A stretch of 64,000 nt of DNA from AP-15 sp963747735 (GTDB lineage Bacteria; Pseudomonadota; Alphaproteobacteria; ATCC43930; CGMCC-115725), in contig CAVVGE010000004.1 of NCBI GenBank assembly GCA_963747735.1, forward strand, positions 434,001 through 498,000, given 5' to 3'. How positions within the stretch are numbered: the stretch's first letter is position 1; each line of letters starts with the position of its first letter. Shown here in pieces: positions 1 through 9,862 of this stretch. A program made the position numbers and the translations under genes. The notes under the pieces were generated by a model, which was not told the DNA's origin, searched no databases, and was given only the letters and a program-made list of their open reading frames with translations.

Positions 1-770
1 GTGAAGGCGAGGGGCCGGTGCTCGAACCGATTGCCGGCAGCCGCGACCTCGCTCGTCTCGCTCTCGACCGGTTGGCGGCGAGATTCGAGCCGGTTTTCGA
101 GGCAGTCCAGCGGGTTCGGGCGGCCCTCGATGCGAAGACGGCGTTGATCGGTTTCGCCGGGTCGCCGTGGACCGTCGCCACCTATATGGTCGAAGGCGGG
201 ACCAGCAGAGATTTTTACCGGGTCAAGACTTGGGCGTATTCCGATCCGGAAGGTTTTGGCTTGCTGATCGATTTCTTGGTCGAGGGCACGGTGCGGATGC
301 TGGCCGGCCAGATCGAGGCCGGTGCCGAGGCGGTGCAGCTGTTTGACAGCTGGGCCGGGGCCCTGCCCGAGCCGGCGTTCGACCGATGGGTAATCGAGCC
401 GACCAGGCGGATCGTGGCGGCGCTCAAGCTGCGCTTTCCCGAAGCTCCGATTATCGGCTTCCCACGCGGCGCCGGGCTCCTCTATGAGCGCTATCGGGGG
501 GAGACCGGGGTCGATGCGCTGGCGCTGGACACGTCGGTCCCGCTCGGTTTTGCCAGCGGCCGGCTGCAGCCGCAGGGGCCGGTGCAGGGAAATCTCGATC
601 CGGTTTTGCTGGTTGCGGGTGGCGATGCGCTCAAACATGCGGTCCAGAGGCTTCGCCGCCGGCTCGGCAGCGGGCCGTGGGTATTCAATTTGGGGCATGG
701 TGTGCCGCCTCAGACGCCGGTGGAGAGTGTTGCGATGTTGGCGGAGCTTTTGGCACAGCCTGCCGATTGA
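1..770 (+). CDS. hemE: uroporphyrinogen decarboxylase HemE, 5' truncated by window
   Basis: Cytoplasmic enzyme that decarboxylates uroporphyrinogen III to coproporphyrinogen III in heme synthesis. The frame is open from base 3 and reads EGEGPVLEPI at the window edge, so the N-terminal part lies outside. About 255 C-terminal residues remain, including the family blocks GFAGSPWTVATYMVEGG, LFDSWAGAL and GNLDP, and a normal C-terminus with the NLGHGVPPQTP block. The stop is 6 bases before hemH, and hemH overlaps hemJ, so the three heme genes look like one operon. Recognition is from conserved blocks and neighbours. Confidence 0.96.
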   Translation, partial: EGEGPVLEPIAGSRDLARLALDRLAARFEPVFEAVQRVRAALDAKTALIGFAGSPWTVATYMVEGGTSRDFYRVKTWAYSDPEGFGLLIDFLVEGTVRMLAGQIEAGAEAVQLFDSWAGALPEPAFDRWVIEPTRRIVAALKLRFPEAPIIGFPRGAGLLYERYRGETGVDALALDTSVPLGFASGRLQPQGPVQGNLDPVLLVAGGDALKHAVQRLRRRLGSGPWVFNLGHGVPPQTPVESVAMLAELLAQPAD

Positions 771-776
771 CGTAAA

Positions 777-1778
777 ATGGCGCGCGTAGCCGTCGTTTTG
801 ATGAATCTCGGTGGCCCCGATTCGCTGGCAGCGGTCGGGCCGTTTCTCTACAATCTATTCGCCGATCCGGCGATCATTGGGCTACCCGGCATATTTCGTT
901 TGCCCTTGGCCCGTTGGATTGCGCATTCACGGGCACGGACCGCGCGCGACATCTATGCCCGGCTCGGCGGCGCATCGCCGCTCTTGGCGAATACCAAAGC
1001 GCAGGCGGCGGCGCTGGAAGGCGTGCTGGGTCCGGGCTATCGTTGTTTTGTCGCGATGCGGTACTGGCGCCCGCTGAGCGATGCCGCCGCCGGTGAAGTC
1101 AGGCAATGGGCCGCCGACGAGATCGTCTGCTTGCCGCTTTATCCGCAATTCTCTCGGACGACGACCGCGTCGTCGCTGCGCGCCTGGCGGCTGGCGGCGG
1201 CGCATCGCGGCCTCGATCTGCCGACATCGGTCATCGGCAGCTATCCCGCGGCACCGGGGTTTATCGCGGCCCTTGTCGGGCTGATCCGCCCGGAGCTCGA
1301 GGCGGTGGCCGGCGACAAGCGCCCGAGGCTGCTTTTGACGGCGCATGGTCTGCCAAAAAAGCTGGTGCGGGGCGGCGACCCCTATCCGGCGCAGGTCGAA
1401 GAGACCGCCGCTGCGGTCGTCGCGGCGCTCGCCAGCCCTGGTCTCGACTGGCGGCTCTGCTATCAAAGCCGGGTCGGGCCGCTCGCGTGGATCGGGCCGG
1501 CGACCGACGCGGAAATTCGCCGGGCCGGCGCGGACAACGTGCCGCTGGTGGTGGCGCCGATCGCCTTTGTCTCGGAGCATTCGGAAACCCTGGTCGAGCT
1601 CGATCTCGACTATCGCAGGGTCGCCGAAGCGAGCGGCGTGCCGAGCTACCGCCGGGTCCCCACGGTCGGCACCGGTCCCGCCTTTATTGCGGCGCTTGCT
1701 GCTCTCGTCGAGCGCGCCCGCGCCAACGGGAGCGTGGGCATGCCCGCCGGCTATCCCAGTGGGCCGGCATCGCGATGA
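777..1778 (+). CDS. hemH: ferrochelatase HemH
   Basis: Inserts ferrous iron into protoporphyrin IX, the last step of heme b synthesis. The 333-residue protein has the N-terminal VVLMNLGGPDS block, MRYWRP near residue 95, the catalytic histidine block LLTAHGLP (His190), YQSRVGP near residue 230, and SEHSETLVELD with the conserved glutamates near 267-270. Length matches bacterial ferrochelatases. ATG 777 follows hemE by 6 bases and the stop overlaps the hemJ start as ATGA, suggesting translational coupling. Confidence 0.97.
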   Translation: MARVAVVLMNLGGPDSLAAVGPFLYNLFADPAIIGLPGIFRLPLARWIAHSRARTARDIYARLGGASPLLANTKAQAAALEGVLGPGYRCFVAMRYWRPLSDAAAGEVRQWAADEIVCLPLYPQFSRTTTASSLRAWRLAAAHRGLDLPTSVIGSYPAAPGFIAALVGLIRPELEAVAGDKRPRLLLTAHGLPKKLVRGGDPYPAQVEETAAAVVAALASPGLDWRLCYQSRVGPLAWIGPATDAEIRRAGADNVPLVVAPIAFVSEHSETLVELDLDYRRVAEASGVPSYRRVPTVGTGPAFIAALAALVERARANGSVGMPAGYPSGPASR

Positions 1779-2212
1779 GCGGCGCCTATCCTTGGATCAA
1801 GTCGGCGCACATCCTGAGCGTGATCGCGTGGATGGCGGGCCTGCTCTATTTGCCGCGGCTGTTCGTCTATCACGCCGGGGCGATGCCGGGCTCGGAGCTG
1901 TCCGAGACGTTCAAAGTGATGGAGCGCCGCCTGCAACGTGGGATCATGACGCCGGCAATGCTGGGAACCTGGGTCTTTGGTCTGATGTTGGCGGGGATGC
2001 CGGGATTGGTTGACTGGCGGATGGGATGGATTTGGGTGAAATTGGCTCTGGTTGTGGCACTGACCGCTTATCACTTCACGCTCGGCCACTGGCGCCGGGC
2101 CTTTGCCATCGACCGCAACCTGCATCCGCCACGCTTCTTTCGCATCGTCAACGAGCTGCCGACATTGGCGCTGATCGCGATTGTGGTTCTCGTCGTTGTC
2201 AAGCCGATCTGA
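1775..2212 (+). CDS. hemJ: protoporphyrinogen IX oxidase HemJ
   Basis: Membrane protein that oxidises protoporphyrinogen IX to protoporphyrin IX in bacteria lacking HemG or HemY. The start is ATG 1775, overlapping the hemH stop; longer in-frame extension is hemH shadow. The 145 residues include the diagnostic N-terminal block SAHILSVIAWMAGLLYLPRL with its conserved histidine, and about four hydrophobic helices, ending VVLVVVKPI. Position between hemH and rho matches many alphaproteobacteria. Function is inferred from family and operon context. Confidence 0.93.
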   Translation: MSGAYPWIKSAHILSVIAWMAGLLYLPRLFVYHAGAMPGSELSETFKVMERRLQRGIMTPAMLGTWVFGLMLAGMPGLVDWRMGWIWVKLALVVALTAYHFTLGHWRRAFAIDRNLHPPRFFRIVNELPTLALIAIVVLVVVKPI

Positions 2213-2239
2213 TGCGGATCAAAGGTCTTGCAAACGCGT

Positions 2240-2267
2240 TTGACTTGCCTATTTGCAGTGCTTAAGG
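2240..2267 (+). promoter_or_regulatory. possible promoter upstream of rho
   Basis: TTGACT at 2240-2245 and TTAAGG at 2262-2267 are separated by 16 bases in the 190-base gap between hemJ and rho. The -35 match is good and the -10 match is poor, so this is a weak candidate. Rho is often autoregulated through its leader, but no specific leader element is recognisable here. Confidence 0.3.
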
Positions 2268-2402
2268 GAAGTGGCCGACCGGGCAGCACCCTTTCCCGCC
2301 GATCCTCACCGATCCTCACCTGAACCTTCGCAACCGCGACAACCGTTTCCACAGGAATTCTCTGGACGGGCGATCCACGCCCTCACCACAGCGCAAACCC
2401 CC

Positions 2403-3659
<1,257 letters not shown>

Positions 3660-3703
3660 GGCGGTGCTGCGAGCGCGTGAAGAAATCCATCACGGAAAGG
3701 AAT

Positions 3704-3825
3704 GTCATTCCGGGATGCCCGATAGGGTAGGCCCGGAACCTATGAACACCACCGCTGGCCGGCATATCGCATGGCGGTGCGCCTGGGTTCCGGGCTCGCG
3801 GGCGGTACCCGCGCCCCGGAATGAC
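3704..3825. repeat. dispersed palindromic repeat, copy 1
   Basis: A 122-base element begins GTCATTCCGGGATG and ends GCCCCGGAATGAC, so its ends are inverted repeats. Inside are GGCCCGGAACCTATGAACACC and GGGTTCCGGGCTCGCG, which also pair in part. The same arrangement, reversed, lies between atpD and atpC at 46779-46922. It sits between rho and a convergent gene, where it could act as a bidirectional terminator. It has no coding sequence. Confidence 0.85.
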
Positions 3826-3877
3826 AAACGTCGGAGTTTTTCACACACTCCTGCGCCGGGACGGCTAGGCAATACCC

Positions 3878-4852
3878 CTATACCGTCAGCACGGTCTGGC
3901 CGGTGGTTTTGCGGCCTTCGAGGTCGCGATGCGCCTGGGCAGCCTCGCGCAGCGGATAGGTTTGGTTGACTGCGATCTTGACGGCGCCGCTTTCGACCAC
4001 CTCGAACAATTCGCGCGCGGCGGTCAGCAGATCTTCGCGGCTCGCGGTGTAGGTGTTCAAGGTCGGCCGGGTCAGGAACAGCGACCCCTTGCCGGCGAGA
4101 ATGCCGATATCGACCAGTCCGATCGCCCCCGAGGACTGGCCGAAGGACGCGATCAGCCCCAAGGGTGCCAGGCAATCGAGCGATTTGTAGAAGGTGTCCT
4201 TGCCGACCGAATCGTACACCACCGGCAATTTCTTCCCTTGGGTGATCTCGCTGACCCGCGCGACAAAATCCTCGCGTCGGTAGTTGATCGGGTGGTCGCA
4301 GCCGTGTTTCTTGACGAGCGCCGCCTTCTCGTCGTCGCCGACCGTGCCGACCACGGTCGCGCCCAAATGCTTTGCCCATTGGCAGACGATCAGTCCGACC
4401 CCGCCGGCCGCAGCATGGATCAGGATCGTCTCGCCGCGTTTGACGGCATGGGTGCGGCGCACCAGATACCACGCGGTCATCCCTTTCAGCATCATCGCCG
4501 CGGCCTGGCTGTCGGTAATTCCCGCCGGCACCGGGACGAGACGATCGGCCGGCATGACCCGGCCTTCGGTATAAGCGCCGATCGGCCCGCCGGCATACGC
4601 CACCCGGTCGCCGGGCTTTAGCCCGCTGACCCCCGGACCGACCTCTTCGACGACCCCCGCCGCCTCCGAGCCGAGCCCGCTCGGCAAGGGCAGCGAATAG
4701 AGGCCGCTCCTCTGATAGGTGTCGATGTAGTTGAGGCCGACCGCGGTGTGGCGCAGCCGGACCTGGCCTTGCCCCGGCTTGCCGATTTCGACCTCCTGCC
4801 ACGACAGGACTTCGGGCCCGCCGGGTTTTTCGAAACGGATCGCATGCGCCAT
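3878..4852 (-). CDS. NADPH:quinone oxidoreductase, zinc-free MDR family
   Basis: Cytosolic NADPH-dependent quinone reductase of the QOR type. The 324 residues have a GroES-like N-terminal domain with HTAVGLNYIDTYQRSGLY (residues 35-52) and LPSGLGSEAAGVV, and a Rossmann domain with the nucleotide-binding AAAGGVG near 147-153. The cysteine and histidine zinc ligands of alcohol dehydrogenases are absent, as expected for this subgroup. It ends TTGQTVLTV, a common QOR terminus. It is read toward rho and is probably monocistronic; the physiological substrate cannot be told. Confidence 0.9.
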   Translation of the reverse strand: MAHAIRFEKPGGPEVLSWQEVEIGKPGQGQVRLRHTAVGLNYIDTYQRSGLYSLPLPSGLGSEAAGVVEEVGPGVSGLKPGDRVAYAGGPIGAYTEGRVMPADRLVPVPAGITDSQAAAMMLKGMTAWYLVRRTHAVKRGETILIHAAAGGVGLIVCQWAKHLGATVVGTVGDDEKAALVKKHGCDHPINYRREDFVARVSEITQGKKLPVVYDSVGKDTFYKSLDCLAPLGLIASFGQSSGAIGLVDIGILAGKGSLFLTRPTLNTYTASREDLLTAARELFEVVESGAVKIAVNQTYPLREAAQAHRDLEGRKTTGQTVLTV

Positions 4853-4878
4853 GCTCGCCTCCCTCCCAATGCCACGGA

Positions 4879-5382
4879 TTACAAAGAAGCCATACCGATG
4901 AGGGCGCCCGCCGGTTTGCGTCCTGCGGAAACCGGTTCCCGCCGCCCTTCGAGCGCCAGCAGCACCCGCTTGGTCGCAAGCCCTTCGCCGCCGCTATAGC
5001 CGCCGAGGCCGCCGCTCGCCAGCACCCGGTGGCAAGGGATCGCGATCGGGATCGGGTTGCGCCCGCAGGCCCCGCCAATCGCGCGCGGCGCCGAGCCGAC
5101 CTCCATGGCGAGCTCGCCGTAGCGACGCGTCTGGCCATAAACGATCTGCTGCATCGCTGCCCAAACGCGCTGGTCGAAGGCTGAGCCCGCCGGCCGCAGC
5201 GGCAGGTCGAAATGCCTGAGCCGCCCGGCGAAATAGGCGTCGAGCTGGCGCGCCGCCTCGGCCAATAGCGGCGTCCTGTCGCCGTCGCCGCCGTCGCCCC
5301 AGCGGATCTGGACGACAGCGCCGTCGGCTTCGGCAATCGTCAATCGCCCGACCGGGCTGTCGATCGTCACAGAATTTGTCAT
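4879..5382 (-). CDS. ogt: methylated-DNA--[protein]-cysteine S-methyltransferase
   Basis: Suicide repair protein that moves methyl groups from O6-methylguanine to its own cysteine. ATG 5382 (MTNSVTIDSP, 167 residues) is chosen because it overlaps the upstream stop as ATGA and because the longer extension is not family-like. The active site IPIAIPCHRV has Cys117, preceded by the GSAPRAIGGACGRNP helix-turn-helix block and followed by LGGYSGG. Length suits a minimal Ogt. Co-translation with the DUF255 gene upstream is likely. Confidence 0.93.
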   Translation of the reverse strand: MTNSVTIDSPVGRLTIAEADGAVVQIRWGDGGDGDRTPLLAEAARQLDAYFAGRLRHFDLPLRPAGSAFDQRVWAAMQQIVYGQTRRYGELAMEVGSAPRAIGGACGRNPIPIAIPCHRVLASGGLGGYSGGEGLATKRVLLALEGRREPVSAGRKPAGALIGMASL

Positions 5383-7406
5383 CGTACCTTCTCCAGCGCA
5401 TCGCGCAAAGCCGCGGGCTCGGTCAGCGGCAGCGAGCAGACCGGGCCTTCGCACAGATAGGCGGCGGCCGCGCCTGCGACGAGGCCTTTGCCGCGCGCCG
5501 GGTGGCCTTCCGGCAGCACCGCACCCGGCGCGTGGGTCTCCACCACCCGGTTCGGCAGCGAAACCGAATAGGCGGCGCGACGCAAGCCGGTAAAAGCGGC
5601 GTCGGTGTTGTCGCCGATGATGGCGATCTGCAGCGGCTTTGCCAGGAGCTCGGCATTGTTGAGGAGCGTGGCGAGCGGAAAGAAATTGCGCCCGGCCTCA
5701 CCGGAGAACGTCTCGACGATCGCCTCGGCATGGCGCCGATGATCGCCCACGCCGGTCAAAAGAGCGAGCCGCGCCAGGACCCCGACGAGGGTGCCGTTCC
5801 CGGCCGGCACCGCGGAATCGGCCGCGGTCTTCGCTCGCGCGATCAGCCCCTTGGTGTCGTCGGCGGCAAAGAAATAGGCCCCGCCCGCCGCATCCCGGTA
5901 ATGGCGGTCGAGCACCGCCAGCCAATCCTGCACCTGGCTCAGATAACCGCCATCGCCCTTTGCCTCGTGCAAGGCGAGCGCGGCGCGGGCGAGATTGGCG
6001 TAATCGTCGATATTGGCGGGATGCTGCGCCCGGCCGGCGCGCCAGCTGTGCCACAGCCGGCCATCGGCATCGCTGATCCGGTCGCGCACAAAAGCAAAGC
6101 CGGCGGCTGCGCTCTCCACCCAATCGGCCCGCTCGAAGACGAGCCCGGCATTGGCGAGGGCGGCGATCATCAGCCCGTTCCAATCGGCCAGCACCTTGTC
6201 GTCCCAACCGGGTCGAACGCGCCCGTCGCGGACACGCAACAGCAGCGCCCGGCACTCGGCCAGCTCGCGCTCGGTCTCGGCGTCGGCGAATTGCGGGCTG
6301 CCGGACCGGTTGAGGATCGTGCGCCCCTCCCAATTCCCCGCCGCGGTCACATCGTAATGGCGCTTGAACAGCGCCGCGCGGGGGCCGAGCGTGCGGTCGA
6401 TCTCGGCCTCGGTCCAGACGTAGTATTTGCCTTCCTCGTGCTCGCTGTCGGCGTCGAGGCTGCTGGCGAACGCGGCCTCGGAAGTCCGCATCTCGCGCCC
6501 GACCCAGCCGATCGTTTCTTCGACGCGCTGACGGTAAAGCGGGCTCTTCGTCTCCTGCCAGACCAGCGTCAGCAAATCCACGAGCTCGGCATTGTCGTAC
6601 AGCATCTTCTCGAAATGCGGCACGAGCCAGCGGGCATCGGTCGAATAACGCGCAAACCCGCCGCCCAGATGGTCGTAGATGCCGCCCTGGCACATCGCGT
6701 CGAGGGCCTTGACGACCGCCTCGCGATAGGGTGTCTGGCGGGTCCGCTTCCACGCGCGCCACAACAGCTCGAGGATGCCGCATTGCGGGAATTTGGGCGC
6801 GTTGCCGATCCCGCCGTAAAGCTGGTCGGTCTCGCGCAAGAGCCGCTCGGCGATCCGGTCGAGCAGCTCGGGCGTGATCGCCCCACCGCGCTCTGGCTGC
6901 GCCAGCCGCGTCAGCGCCGCGCGCAGCACGCCGACATTCTTCGCAACATCCTCCCGCTTCCCGGCATAGGCTTCGGCAACGGCGTCGAGCAATTGCGGAA
7001 ATCCGGCCCGGCCCCAGCGCGGCGCCGGTGGAAAATAGGTGCCGCCCCAGAACGGCTCGCCATCGGGGGTCAGAAACATCGTCAACGGCCAGCCGCCCTG
7101 CTCGCCCATCAAGGCGAGCGCGTGCTGGTAGATCGAATCGAGGTCCGGCCGCTCCTCGCGGTCGACTTTGACATTGATGAAGAGGCTGTTCATCCGGGCG
7201 GCGACCGCCGGGTCTTCAAAGCTTTCGTGCGCCATGACATGGCACCAATGGCAGGCGGCATAGCCGATCGACAGCAGGATCGGCTTGTCGGCGGCCTTGG
7301 CGGCCTCCAATACCGCCTCTCCCCAAGGCTGCCAGTGGACCGGGTTGTCCTTGTGCTGCAAGAGATAGGGGCTGGTCTCGTCGCCGAGGCGGTTCTTGTC
7401 GGTCAT
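5379..7406 (-). CDS. DUF255 thioredoxin-domain protein (YyaL/SPATA20 family)
   Basis: Large 675-residue cytosolic protein. The N-terminal thioredoxin-like domain has NRLGDETSPYLLQHKDNPVHW and the redox-like CHWC (Cys52, Cys55) in SIGYAACHWCHVM, followed by VDREERPDLD. The rest is an alpha/alpha-barrel region resembling N-acylglucosamine 2-epimerases, with GGIYDHLGGGFARYSTD and HFEKMLYDNAEL. The biochemical role of the family is unsettled. The start is close to the conserved N-terminus and the stop overlaps ogt by 4 bases. The gene opposes the neighbouring ferredoxin gene. Confidence 0.93.
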   Translation of the reverse strand: MTDKNRLGDETSPYLLQHKDNPVHWQPWGEAVLEAAKAADKPILLSIGYAACHWCHVMAHESFEDPAVAARMNSLFINVKVDREERPDLDSIYQHALALMGEQGGWPLTMFLTPDGEPFWGGTYFPPAPRWGRAGFPQLLDAVAEAYAGKREDVAKNVGVLRAALTRLAQPERGGAITPELLDRIAERLLRETDQLYGGIGNAPKFPQCGILELLWRAWKRTRQTPYREAVVKALDAMCQGGIYDHLGGGFARYSTDARWLVPHFEKMLYDNAELVDLLTLVWQETKSPLYRQRVEETIGWVGREMRTSEAAFASSLDADSEHEEGKYYVWTEAEIDRTLGPRAALFKRHYDVTAAGNWEGRTILNRSGSPQFADAETERELAECRALLLRVRDGRVRPGWDDKVLADWNGLMIAALANAGLVFERADWVESAAAGFAFVRDRISDADGRLWHSWRAGRAQHPANIDDYANLARAALALHEAKGDGGYLSQVQDWLAVLDRHYRDAAGGAYFFAADDTKGLIARAKTAADSAVPAGNGTLVGVLARLALLTGVGDHRRHAEAIVETFSGEAGRNFFPLATLLNNAELLAKPLQIAIIGDNTDAAFTGLRRAAYSVSLPNRVVETHAPGAVLPEGHPARGKGLVAGAAAAYLCEGPVCSLPLTEPAALRDALEKVR

Positions 7407-7548
7407 GGCGCGGCCCCATCGTTCCAGGATTGCAGCGGGCGCATTGCCGCCGGCGGTGCTTCGGGTTAGGCTCCGCCGCCATCCTAATCCGAGAACGGCG
7501 GGCCGCGTCAGCCGCTCCGCCCCTCGCCACCAAAAATGGAGAAGCCGA

Positions 7549-7920
7549 ATGGCCGACGCGCCGGACGACCCGAAATTGTTCTACGACCGCCACGTCTTCA
7601 TGTGCACCAATGTGCGCCCCGAGGGTCATCCGCGCGGCTGCTGCATGGAGCGTGCGACGCCGAACGGCGGGGTCGAGAAAATGCGCGGCTATGCCCGCGA
7701 AAAGGCACGCGCTCTCGGCGTCGCCAATACCCGGTTCAACGCCGCCGGCTGTCTCGACCGCTGCGAGTTCGGCCCCAATCTGGTGATCTACCCCGAGGGC
7801 GTCTGGTATCGCTACGAAACCACCCAGGACATCGACGAGATCCTGCAAACGCACCTTGTCGAAGGCGGCCGGGTCGAGCGGCTGATGCTGCAGCCCGAGC
7901 AGAAGGCCGGGGCGCACTGA
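7549..7920 (+). CDS. thioredoxin-like [2Fe-2S] ferredoxin
   Basis: Small 123-residue protein of the (2Fe-2S) ferredoxin family with a thioredoxin fold. Candidate cluster ligands are Cys19 in HVFMCTN, Cys31/Cys32 in GHPRGCC, and Cys68 and Cys72 in GCLDRCEFGP, followed by LVIYPEGVWY, a family hallmark. ATG 7549 is chosen because homologous sequence begins at once after it; the upstream in-frame extension is antisense shadow of the DUF255 gene. The electron-transfer partner is unknown. Its stop abuts the mnmE reading frame. Confidence 0.9.
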   Translation: MADAPDDPKLFYDRHVFMCTNVRPEGHPRGCCMERATPNGGVEKMRGYAREKARALGVANTRFNAAGCLDRCEFGPNLVIYPEGVWYRYETTQDIDEILQTHLVEGGRVERLMLQPEQKAGAH

Positions 7921-9390
7921 CGGCGCGCGAGCCGCCAGCCGATACGATCTTCGCTCCGGCGACGGCGGCCGGCCGCGCCGCCATCGCGATCCTGCGCCTC
8001 TCCGGCCCCGATACGGCGCGGGCCGTCACGGCGCTTGCCGGGCGCATTGCCGCCGGCGCGCGCGGCCCGCCGTCGCCGCCTCGCCGACCCCGACACCGGC
8101 GAGTCGCTCGATGACGGCCTCGTCTTGTGGTTCCCCGCACCGGCGAGCTTTACCGGCGAGGACGTCGCCGAATTGCATGTGCACGGCAGCCGCGCCGTCC
8201 TCGCCGCGCTTGCCGCCGCTCTCGGCCGCCTCGGGCTGCGCCTCGCCGAGCCCGGCGAATTTACCCGCCGCGCATTCCTCGCCGGCAAGCTCGACCTGAC
8301 CCAGGCCGAGGCGATCGCCGACCTCGCCGCCGCCGAAACCGAGGCGCAGCGGCGCCAGGCCTTGCGCCAGCTGTCGGGCGCGCTCGGCGTGCTCTACCGC
8401 GGCTGGTCGGAGCGGCTGACGCGAGCGCTCGCCCATCTCGAAGCCGCGATCGATTTCCCCGACGAGGACCTGCCGCCCGAAACCGAGGAGCAGATTCTCG
8501 GCGAGACCCGCGCGCTCGGCGCCGAAATCGGCCGGCACCTCGCCGACGGCCGTCGCGGCGAGCGGCTGCGCGACGGTATCTCGGTCGCAATCCTGGGTCC
8601 GCCCAATGCCGGCAAATCGAGCCTTTTGAACCGCATCGCCCGGCGCGAGGCGGCGATCACCTCGCCGATCCCCGGCACGACGCGCGATATCGTCGAAGTC
8701 GCGCTCGACCTTAAGGGCTACCCGGTCCTCCTCGCCGACACCGCCGGTTTGCGCGACAGCGACGACCCGGTCGAACGGGAAGGCCTGCGCCGCGCCCGGC
8801 AGCGCGCCGGGGAGGCCGAAATCCGCCTCTTCGTCTTCGACGCCCGCACCCCGGCCGCCGCCGCCGATGCGGCCCAATGGCCCGGCCCCGACACGATCCT
8901 CGTCGCCAACAAGATCGACCTGCTCCAAAAAGCCCCTCTCCGCCCTGGAGGGGGGAGAGGGAGGCGCCCATCGCCCAGCGATGGGAGGGTGAGGTGGGCG
9001 GCGGCAACCACCGAGGCGTCCCCCACCTCACCCCGGCCCTCTCCCCCCCTCGGGGCGGAGAGGGTGAAGGTTGGCGATGATGCGTCTTGCTCCCGCGCCA
9101 TCCCCGTCTCCGCCTTGACCGGCGCCGGCCTCGACCCGCTCCTCGCCGCTCTCTGTGCCCGCCTCGCCGCCGTCTACCGCAGCGAAGCGCCGCTTCTGAC
9201 CCGCGCCCGCCACCGCCAGTCGCTCGAAGCCGCCGCCACCGCCCTCGACCGCGCGCTTATCGCCCCCCTCCCCGAGCTGCGCGCCGAAGACCTCCGCCTC
9301 GCGCTCCGCCACCTCGGCGCCATCACCGGCACCGTCGGCGTCGAGCACCTCCTCGACCTGATCTTCCGCGACTTCTGCATCGGAAAATAG
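7917..9390 (+). CDS. mnmE: tRNA modification GTPase MnmE, frame broken by one base
   Basis: MnmE with MnmG installs the cmnm5 group at tRNA wobble uridine 34. Residues PADTIFAPATAAGRAAIAILRLSGP and the rest, starting at LADPDTGESLDDGLVLWF, lie in different frames; the total length is 3n+1. One extra G near 8064-8065 would explain it. The G domain is present: GPPNAGKS, PGTTRD, DTAGLR, NKID, and the terminal FCIGK with its conserved cysteine. About 54 residues between NKIDLL and IPVSALTG come from a palindromic repeat. No ATG, GTG or TTG fits the N-terminus; CTG 7917 overlapping the previous stop is the best candidate. Confidence 0.85.
8933..9064. repeat. palindromic element inserted in frame in mnmE
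   Basis: Each end is a hairpin: CCCCTCTCC facing GGGGAGAGGG on the left, and CCCTCTCCCC facing GGCGGAGAGGG on the right. An inner pair, GGTGAGGTGGG near 8990 and CCCACCTCACC near 9022, folds the two halves together. The element keeps the mnmE frame open and sits between the G4 and G5 motifs. A related element lies at 44267-44386 between atpA and atpG. Confidence 0.85.
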
Positions 9391-9412
9391 GCGGAATTTT
9401 GTAGGATTCCGC
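9391..9412 (+). terminator. hairpin directly after mnmE
   Basis: GCGGAAT and ATTCCGC form a perfect 7-bp stem around an 8-base loop, starting at the first base after the mnmE stop. It lacks a following T run, so it is at best a weak intrinsic terminator; Rho-dependent ending is equally possible. Confidence 0.4.
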
Positions 9413-9472
9413 AAGCAAGGGTATCCTCCTCTGACGATGCAATAAGCGAACACGGTGGGTGGTCGGCTCGCG

Positions 9473-9862
9473 TTAATAGAGTGCCCCAAAAATATCGTAC
9501 GCCTTCTTGATCGCTGATAACGGTTTGCCGCCTGAGACTCTTGCGTTAATCTTAGTAACAATATGGTATTTGCTGTGCTCCTTGATCTGCCGCTCATTCC
9601 ACATTCTTTCTGCCAACGCTAAAATCGTTTCAAACTCCCCTGGCCGCAGATCGAAAACCCTCTTACATTCTAATCGAAAGGTGTTTCGGCTGTTTTCTTT
9701 GACTAATCCGGAAGCCGCTGCAACAGCTTTGTTGATTAAATAATCTCGCATTTGATCTGTCATCGGATTGAATGTTGCGGCCTCTTCGGCTAATGACCGT
9801 AGGGCCCCTAATCTTTTGCTATCGCCTCGTTTACGAGTCTCTGCCATGGATTCGAGAGCCAT
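9473..9862 (-). CDS. hypothetical protein, low GC
   Basis: 129-residue soluble protein, MALESMAETRKRG to KKAYDIFGALY; family not recognised. It is rich in charged residues, looks mostly helical, and shows no signal peptide or membrane segment. AAGGAAGAG lies 6 bases before the ATG, so translation looks real. Its base composition is clearly AT-richer than the core genes on both sides, a sign of transfer. It is read toward mnmE in the accessory patch that splits mnmE from mnmG. The second methionine (MAETRK) is an alternative start. Confidence 0.65.
   Translation of the reverse strand: MALESMAETRKRGDSKRLGALRSLAEEAATFNPMTDQMRDYLINKAVAAASGLVKENSRNTFRLECKRVFDLRPGEFETILALAERMWNERQIKEHSKYHIVTKINARVSGGKPLSAIKKAYDIFGALY

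Noticed and set aside
5376..7469. A 697-codon plus-strand reading frame antisense to the DUF255 gene
   Set aside because: Long antisense frames are common in GC-rich coding DNA; the protein is proline/arginine-rich with no family blocks, while the minus strand is clearly coding.
9373..9390. mnmE 3' end TTCTGCATCGGAAAATAG resembles the attachment site used by SGI1-type islands
   Set aside because: No integrase gene and no matching direct repeat downstream were found in the patch, so integration at this site is not supported.
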